This document shows positions 28,204 through 31,319 of a DNA stretch of 31,319 bases, in pieces. How positions within the stretch are numbered: position 1 is the first letter of the stretch; every line of letters starts with the position of its first letter. Under the pieces are notes generated by a model. The model made no database searches. It was not told where the DNA came from and saw only the letters and a list, made by a program, of their open reading frames with translations. The DNA is from Candidatus Buchananbacteria bacterium (GTDB lineage Bacteria; Patescibacteriota; Patescibacteriia; 2-01-FULL-39-33). The stretch lies in NCBI GenBank assembly GCA_903859075.1, contig CAIOLF010000018.1:1-31319 (forward strand). Reading direction: 5' to 3'. A program made the translations under genes and the position numbers.

Positions 28204-29051
28204 TGAATGCAACCGAAATTAAATCTATCTGCTCCCAATACGGCCTTACCCCCTCCAAATCCAAAGGCCAGAATTTTTTAATTGAAGAAAATGTCGTGGC
28301 CAAGATAATTGCAGGCGCCAAACTCCAATCAGACGATATTGTGCTGGAAGTCGGTCCGGGACTGGGCGTTCTGACCGAGCAGTTGCTAAGAAATGCTAAA
28401 AAAGTCATCGCCATAGAATTGGATAAAAAGGCGATAGCCTATTTGCAAGTAAGATTTGCGTCTGAAATCAAAAATGGGCGACTGGGATTGGTTGAAAAAG
28501 ACATTTTAAAGCTAAATTTAAATGAATTAGGGCTGAAATCATTCGGTTATAAGATTGTTGCCAATTTACCTTATAACATCACCTCGTTTTTTCTCCGCCG
28601 ATTCTTGGAAAATGATCCCAAGCCGGCGGAAATGGTTTTGATGCTGCAAAAGGAAGTGGCTGAAAGGATTTTATCTAAAATAGGCCAAATGAATATCTTA
28701 GCTTTTTCAGCACAATTTTTTAGCGAGCCGAGTATTTTGTTTAAAGTGCCTCGAGGTTATTTTTGGCCGGAGCCAAAGGTAGACTCTGCTGTGATTTGTT
28801 TAAAATTAAAGAAAAAGCTGCCAAACATAGATCAAAAAGAATTATTCAAATTGGTAAAAATCGGTTTTTCAGCCAAACGTAAGCAACTTCATAATAATTT
28901 GGCTAATGGCCTAAAGATAAAAAATGAGCAAATTAAGCAAATATTTCATGATTTTGGCTGGAAAGATGACATCAGAGCACAGGATTTAGGGGTGGAGGAT
29001 TGGATTAATTTGGAAAACACCATAAAAGGATACAAAATAATTTCTAATTAA
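28203..29051 (+). CDS. rsmA: 16S rRNA (adenine1518/1519-N6)-dimethyltransferase RsmA (KsgA)
   Basis: 282 residues. Family signatures in order: SKSKGQNFLIEENVV, the SAM loop LEVGPGLGVLTEQLL, IAIELDKKAI, the catalytic NLPYNITSFFLRRFL, MLQKEVAERI, and VPRGYFWPEPKVDSAVI. RsmA dimethylates two adjacent adenines in helix 45 of 16S rRNA and acts as a checkpoint in 30S assembly. The start overlaps the FemAB-like stop (TAATG). An AT-rich inverted repeat and then a hairpin terminator follow. Confidence 0.97.
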   Translation: MNATEIKSICSQYGLTPSKSKGQNFLIEENVVAKIIAGAKLQSDDIVLEVGPGLGVLTEQLLRNAKKVIAIELDKKAIAYLQVRFASEIKNGRLGLVEKDILKLNLNELGLKSFGYKIVANLPYNITSFFLRRFLENDPKPAEMVLMLQKEVAERILSKIGQMNILAFSAQFFSEPSILFKVPRGYFWPEPKVDSAVICLKLKKKLPNIDQKELFKLVKIGFSAKRKQLHNNLANGLKIKNEQIKQIFHDFGWKDDIRAQDLGVEDWINLENTIKGYKIISN

Positions 29052-29054
29052 CCT

Positions 29055-29145
29055 GATTTCTAATTTCTAAAAATGTCTAATTTCTAAATACAATTAGTAA
29101 TTTATAATTATTTTAGAACTTAGGTCAATTAGAAATTAGAAATTT
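29055..29145. repeat. AT-rich inverted repeat of the AATTAGAAATT family after rsmA
   Basis: ATTTCTAATTTCTA units at 29055-29097 are the reverse complement of AATTAGAAATTAGAAATT at 29129-29146. It shares GTCAATTAGAAATT with 828-841, the repeat between the exonuclease gene and folD. Both copies occur just after a stop codon. Confidence 0.65.
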
Positions 29146-29197
29146 TTTGAAATCTTTAATCTCTTGTTTCTTAACCAAAAATTATGTTCTAATATAC

Positions 29198-29229
29198 ACA
29201 AGCTGAAATGGCTTGTTTTTTTATTTTGT
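29198..29229 (+). terminator. Terminator after rsmA
   Basis: ACAAGC (29198-29203), loop TGAAATG, GCTTGT (29211-29216), then TTTTTTATTTT. The T-run lies directly against the next gene's extended -10 box. Confidence 0.8.
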
Positions 29230-29237
29230 GATATAAT
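29229..29237 (+). promoter_or_regulatory. Extended -10 promoter of the 29284 gene
   Basis: TGATATAAT, identical to the element at 13123-13131; no clear -35. Confidence 0.65.
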
Positions 29238-29283
29238 TTAACTATAAAACATTTATCCACACCTCATGGAAGGTGACGAAAAA

Positions 29284-30237
29284 ATGCTAAAAGAGCAGTC
29301 GTCGGAAACCGGACAAAATTCGGCTGATTTTTTTGTTAATGACCAGAATGACCAGTCAGAGGGGCAATTTTTGGAAGGCAAGAAGCCGCGAATGAAAACG
29401 CGGGAGAAAGTGAATACTTTTTTGATTGTAATAGTGGCTGTTTTTGCGGTATTTTTAGGGTATTACCAATTATCTTACAATATTAGCCATCCGTTCACCT
29501 TTGCCGAAGCTCCGAATCAAATTGATCCCAATATTGATTGCCCGGGCGGTAATTGCGATCTCAAAAGCCAGCTGGCGGCCCTCGTGGCGGAGCAGAATAA
29601 AGATACCGATAAAGACGGCTTGCCTGATTATCAAGAGATAAATATTTATCATACCAGCCCGTTTTTGGAGGATACTGATGGTGATGGCTTTTCTGATGGA
29701 CAGGAAGTCAAGCAGGGATTTGATCCGAATTGCCCCCAAGGCCAGAATTGCCTTAATGCCGACACCGGCAACGCTAGCACTGGCACGGTGCCGACGCTTG
29801 ATCTATTGCCGACAGCCGGCGGAGTGCAAATTACCCCTGATTTTATTCGCGAAACTTTGCTCCAGGGCGGGTTTAGCCAAGAGTATCTGGATCAATTCAC
29901 TGATGCCGATTTAATCGCTGTTTATCAGGAGGTCATCAAATCCGAACCGTCCATGGCGCAGACAGCTACTGATTTGGGCTTGGATCTGAACAGCGCCCCG
30001 GCCGCGGCGGCAACCGGTACTATCAGAATCAGCACTTCCAGTTTGAGTTCCACCACCGTTAATCTTAATATCAACAGCATTGATGATTTGAAAAATCTTA
30101 CCGGAGCGCAGATCCGGCAACTGATGCTGCAATCCGGCGCGCCGGAATCAGTCTTGTCGCAGGTGACCGATGACCAGCTGAAGACCATTTTTTTGGAAAA
30201 GCTCAGTGAGAAAAGCAGCACTACCGTTTCCCAATAG
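29284..30237 (+). CDS. Membrane-anchored protein with thrombospondin type 3 repeats
   Basis: 317 residues. A charged cytoplasmic N terminus, one membrane helix (about 44-61, TFLIVIVAVFAVFLGYY), then an outside part with Cys-containing DPNIDCPGGNC, two calcium-binding type 3 repeats (DTDKDGLPDYQEIN and DTDGDGFSDGQEV, 107-142), a Thr/Ala/Ser-rich region and a helical C-terminal domain. Such proteins are frequent on Patescibacteria cell surfaces; function is not known. ATG 29284 is preferred to ATG 29266 because AAGGTGA (29270-29276) lies 7 bases before it as an SD. The following secreted-protein gene is 33 bases downstream. Confidence 0.85.
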   Translation: MLKEQSSETGQNSADFFVNDQNDQSEGQFLEGKKPRMKTREKVNTFLIVIVAVFAVFLGYYQLSYNISHPFTFAEAPNQIDPNIDCPGGNCDLKSQLAALVAEQNKDTDKDGLPDYQEINIYHTSPFLEDTDGDGFSDGQEVKQGFDPNCPQGQNCLNADTGNASTGTVPTLDLLPTAGGVQITPDFIRETLLQGGFSQEYLDQFTDADLIAVYQEVIKSEPSMAQTATDLGLDLNSAPAAAATGTIRISTSSLSSTTVNLNINSIDDLKNLTGAQIRQLMLQSGAPESVLSQVTDDQLKTIFLEKLSEKSSTTVSQ

Positions 30238-30270
30238 TTTTTACCATTGAATATAAAATTTTAAAGGAAG

Positions 30271-31319
30271 ATGGATCGGTCGAGAAAAAAAATTAATTTA
30301 AAAATTTTACTAGCCATTTTGCCAGCGGCTTTATTTTTGTTGGTTTGTTTCAATCCTGTTTTGGCTCAAAATCCAGGTGATTATTCCGTAGCGCCTCAGG
30401 CTGGAGGCGGAATGGAGATTATTGGTCCGGATCTGGCTATGTCAATTCCCGCCGCTTGTGTTTCTGATGCTTATACTTTAGGCACTGGCGTTAGCGCGGG
30501 ATTAGCTAATTGTATTATTGAAAACATGAAGAATGCGACAGAAAATGAGATTAAGACGATGACCGCCTTGGCCAAAAAGCAGGCGCGGGAAGAATTAGTC
30601 AAAAAGATTGAAGACAAGGCCCGGGAAGTTCTGGCCGTTTCTTTTAAAAATTCCCTGAAAGCATTCTCCCGCCAGGTGGCTCATGATACCGCCGTTTGGG
30701 TGGCTTCCGGCGGCAAGGGTCAGAAACCGCTATTCATTACCGAGGGCTGGGGAGCCTACTTGAAAAACGCGGCTGACAGCGCGCTCGGCGATTTCATTGA
30801 TAATATCGGCCAGCAATACGGCGTTAATCTCTGCAAGCCCAATCCCAATATCCGCATTGCCATTGAGACGGGAATCAACTGGCAGAAGCCGCGCAAAGTG
30901 CGCTGTACCTTTACCCAGATGATGAATAATTGGCAGAAAGCCATTTCCGATCCGAATTTTTCTTTTGAATATACCAATTCCATGCGGCCGGGAGAAAACG
31001 ACGTTTCGGTATTTTTACAATTACAGAGCGATGCTTTCCAAACGGTGGCCGAAAAAGTGCACACGGCAGAGAAAGAAGGCGATACCAATAGTTTATGGAA
31101 AGATGTTAAGAGTTTGGCCGGAAAAATCCTGACGCCGGGAACGGTCGTTGCCGATCAGTTCCGTCGCGCCCAGGATAAGGCCGATATCGGCGTGGCCACC
31201 TTTACCAATACCATCGCCGATTTCGTGGAAGAATTCTTGAATACCCTGGTCTCGCAATTGTTAAAAAATTTACAGACGGGGATTTTTAGCGATAATAGCA
31301 GTGGCAACAGCGGCAAGCC
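30271..31319 (+). CDS. Secreted protein of unknown function, 3' end outside the window
   Basis: An open frame of 349 codons from ATG 30271 to the window end without a stop. It has a clear signal peptide: basic MDRSRKKINLK, hydrophobic core ILLAILPAALFLLVC, and a likely cut after PVLA (before QNPGD). The mature part has four Cys, a long helical stretch (ENEIKTMTALAKKQAREELV), GGKGQKPLFITEGWGAYL, and an amphipathic region with FVEEFLNTLVSQLLKNL. The KGQKPLF-x-x-x-x-GW segment seems to me familiar from Patescibacteria envelope gene clusters, but I cannot name a family. AAAGGA lies 2 bases before the ATG, closer than usual. Probably cotranscribed with the preceding gene. Confidence 0.82.
   Translation, partial: MDRSRKKINLKILLAILPAALFLLVCFNPVLAQNPGDYSVAPQAGGGMEIIGPDLAMSIPAACVSDAYTLGTGVSAGLANCIIENMKNATENEIKTMTALAKKQAREELVKKIEDKAREVLAVSFKNSLKAFSRQVAHDTAVWVASGGKGQKPLFITEGWGAYLKNAADSALGDFIDNIGQQYGVNLCKPNPNIRIAIETGINWQKPRKVRCTFTQMMNNWQKAISDPNFSFEYTNSMRPGENDVSVFLQLQSDAFQTVAEKVHTAEKEGDTNSLWKDVKSLAGKILTPGTVVADQFRRAQDKADIGVATFTNTIADFVEEFLNTLVSQLLKNLQTGIFSDNSSGNSGK

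Noticed and set aside
29266..29283. ATG 29266 as start of the thrombospondin type 3 repeat gene
   Set aside because: AAGGTGA at 29270-29276 is a good SD for the ATG at 29284, and 29266 has none.
1..31319. UGA read as glycine, as in Gracilibacteria
   Set aside because: All genes are complete and of normal length with UGA treated as a stop; none needs read-through.

Overview
The window reads as a chromosomal segment of a small-genome, mostly housekeeping bacterium, most likely a member of the Candidate Phyla Radiation (Patescibacteria). This is inferred from several things together: short AT-rich intergenic regions, a tRNA without encoded CCA, few Shine-Dalgarno (SD) sites in front of housekeeping genes, a FemAB-type peptide-bridge transferase, a membrane-anchored thrombospondin type 3 repeat protein, an Elp3 radical-SAM enzyme and a membrane-anchored DsbA-like protein. 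The standard code fits. All 25 complete genes stop with TAA (19) or TAG (6), none with TGA. I cannot name the species.

Layout. 1-5336: start of ychF (minus), a DnaQ-like exonuclease, the one-carbon pair glyA-folD (minus, overlapping), rsmE, and elp3 (minus), which overlaps rsmE tail to tail. 5337-8605: a Trm9-like methyltransferase whose start codon abuts that of elp3, a phosphohexomutase and trpS. 8690-13043 (minus): RNase J, tRNA-Leu(CAG), an anchored family-5 solute-binding protein and secG. 13156-16928: a DsbA-like thiol oxidoreductase followed by the four subunits of a 2-oxoacid (probably pyruvate):ferredoxin oxidoreductase, gamma-delta-alpha-beta. 17020-18660: an unknown membrane protein, then an isolated cassette with a consensus promoter, a long hairpin leader, an unrecognised gene of different codon use and further structured DNA. 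18676-23093: divergent truD and uvrA. 23185-24144: a metallophosphoesterase with its own promoter, leader hairpin, strong SD and terminator. 24292-29051: leuS, a FemAB-like gene and rsmA. 29284-31319: an anchored thrombospondin type 3 repeat protein and a secreted protein that runs off the window.

Main points of interest. (1) elp3 and a Trm9-like methyltransferase are adjacent and divergent, suggesting a bacterial route to mcm5U34 in tRNA. (2) The unknown gene at 17739 and the metallophosphoesterase at 24144 share a leader hairpin with the same 12-base loop length, the same C-A mismatch and compensatory base changes; the alignment continues without gaps into an SD and a start codon. (3) Leucyl-tRNA synthetase carries an inserted ASCH-like domain. 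(4) Several short repeat or palindrome families sit in frame inside conserved enzymes (Trm9-like protein, PorA twice, Elp3, FemAB-like protein), and three of them have intergenic relatives in the same window.
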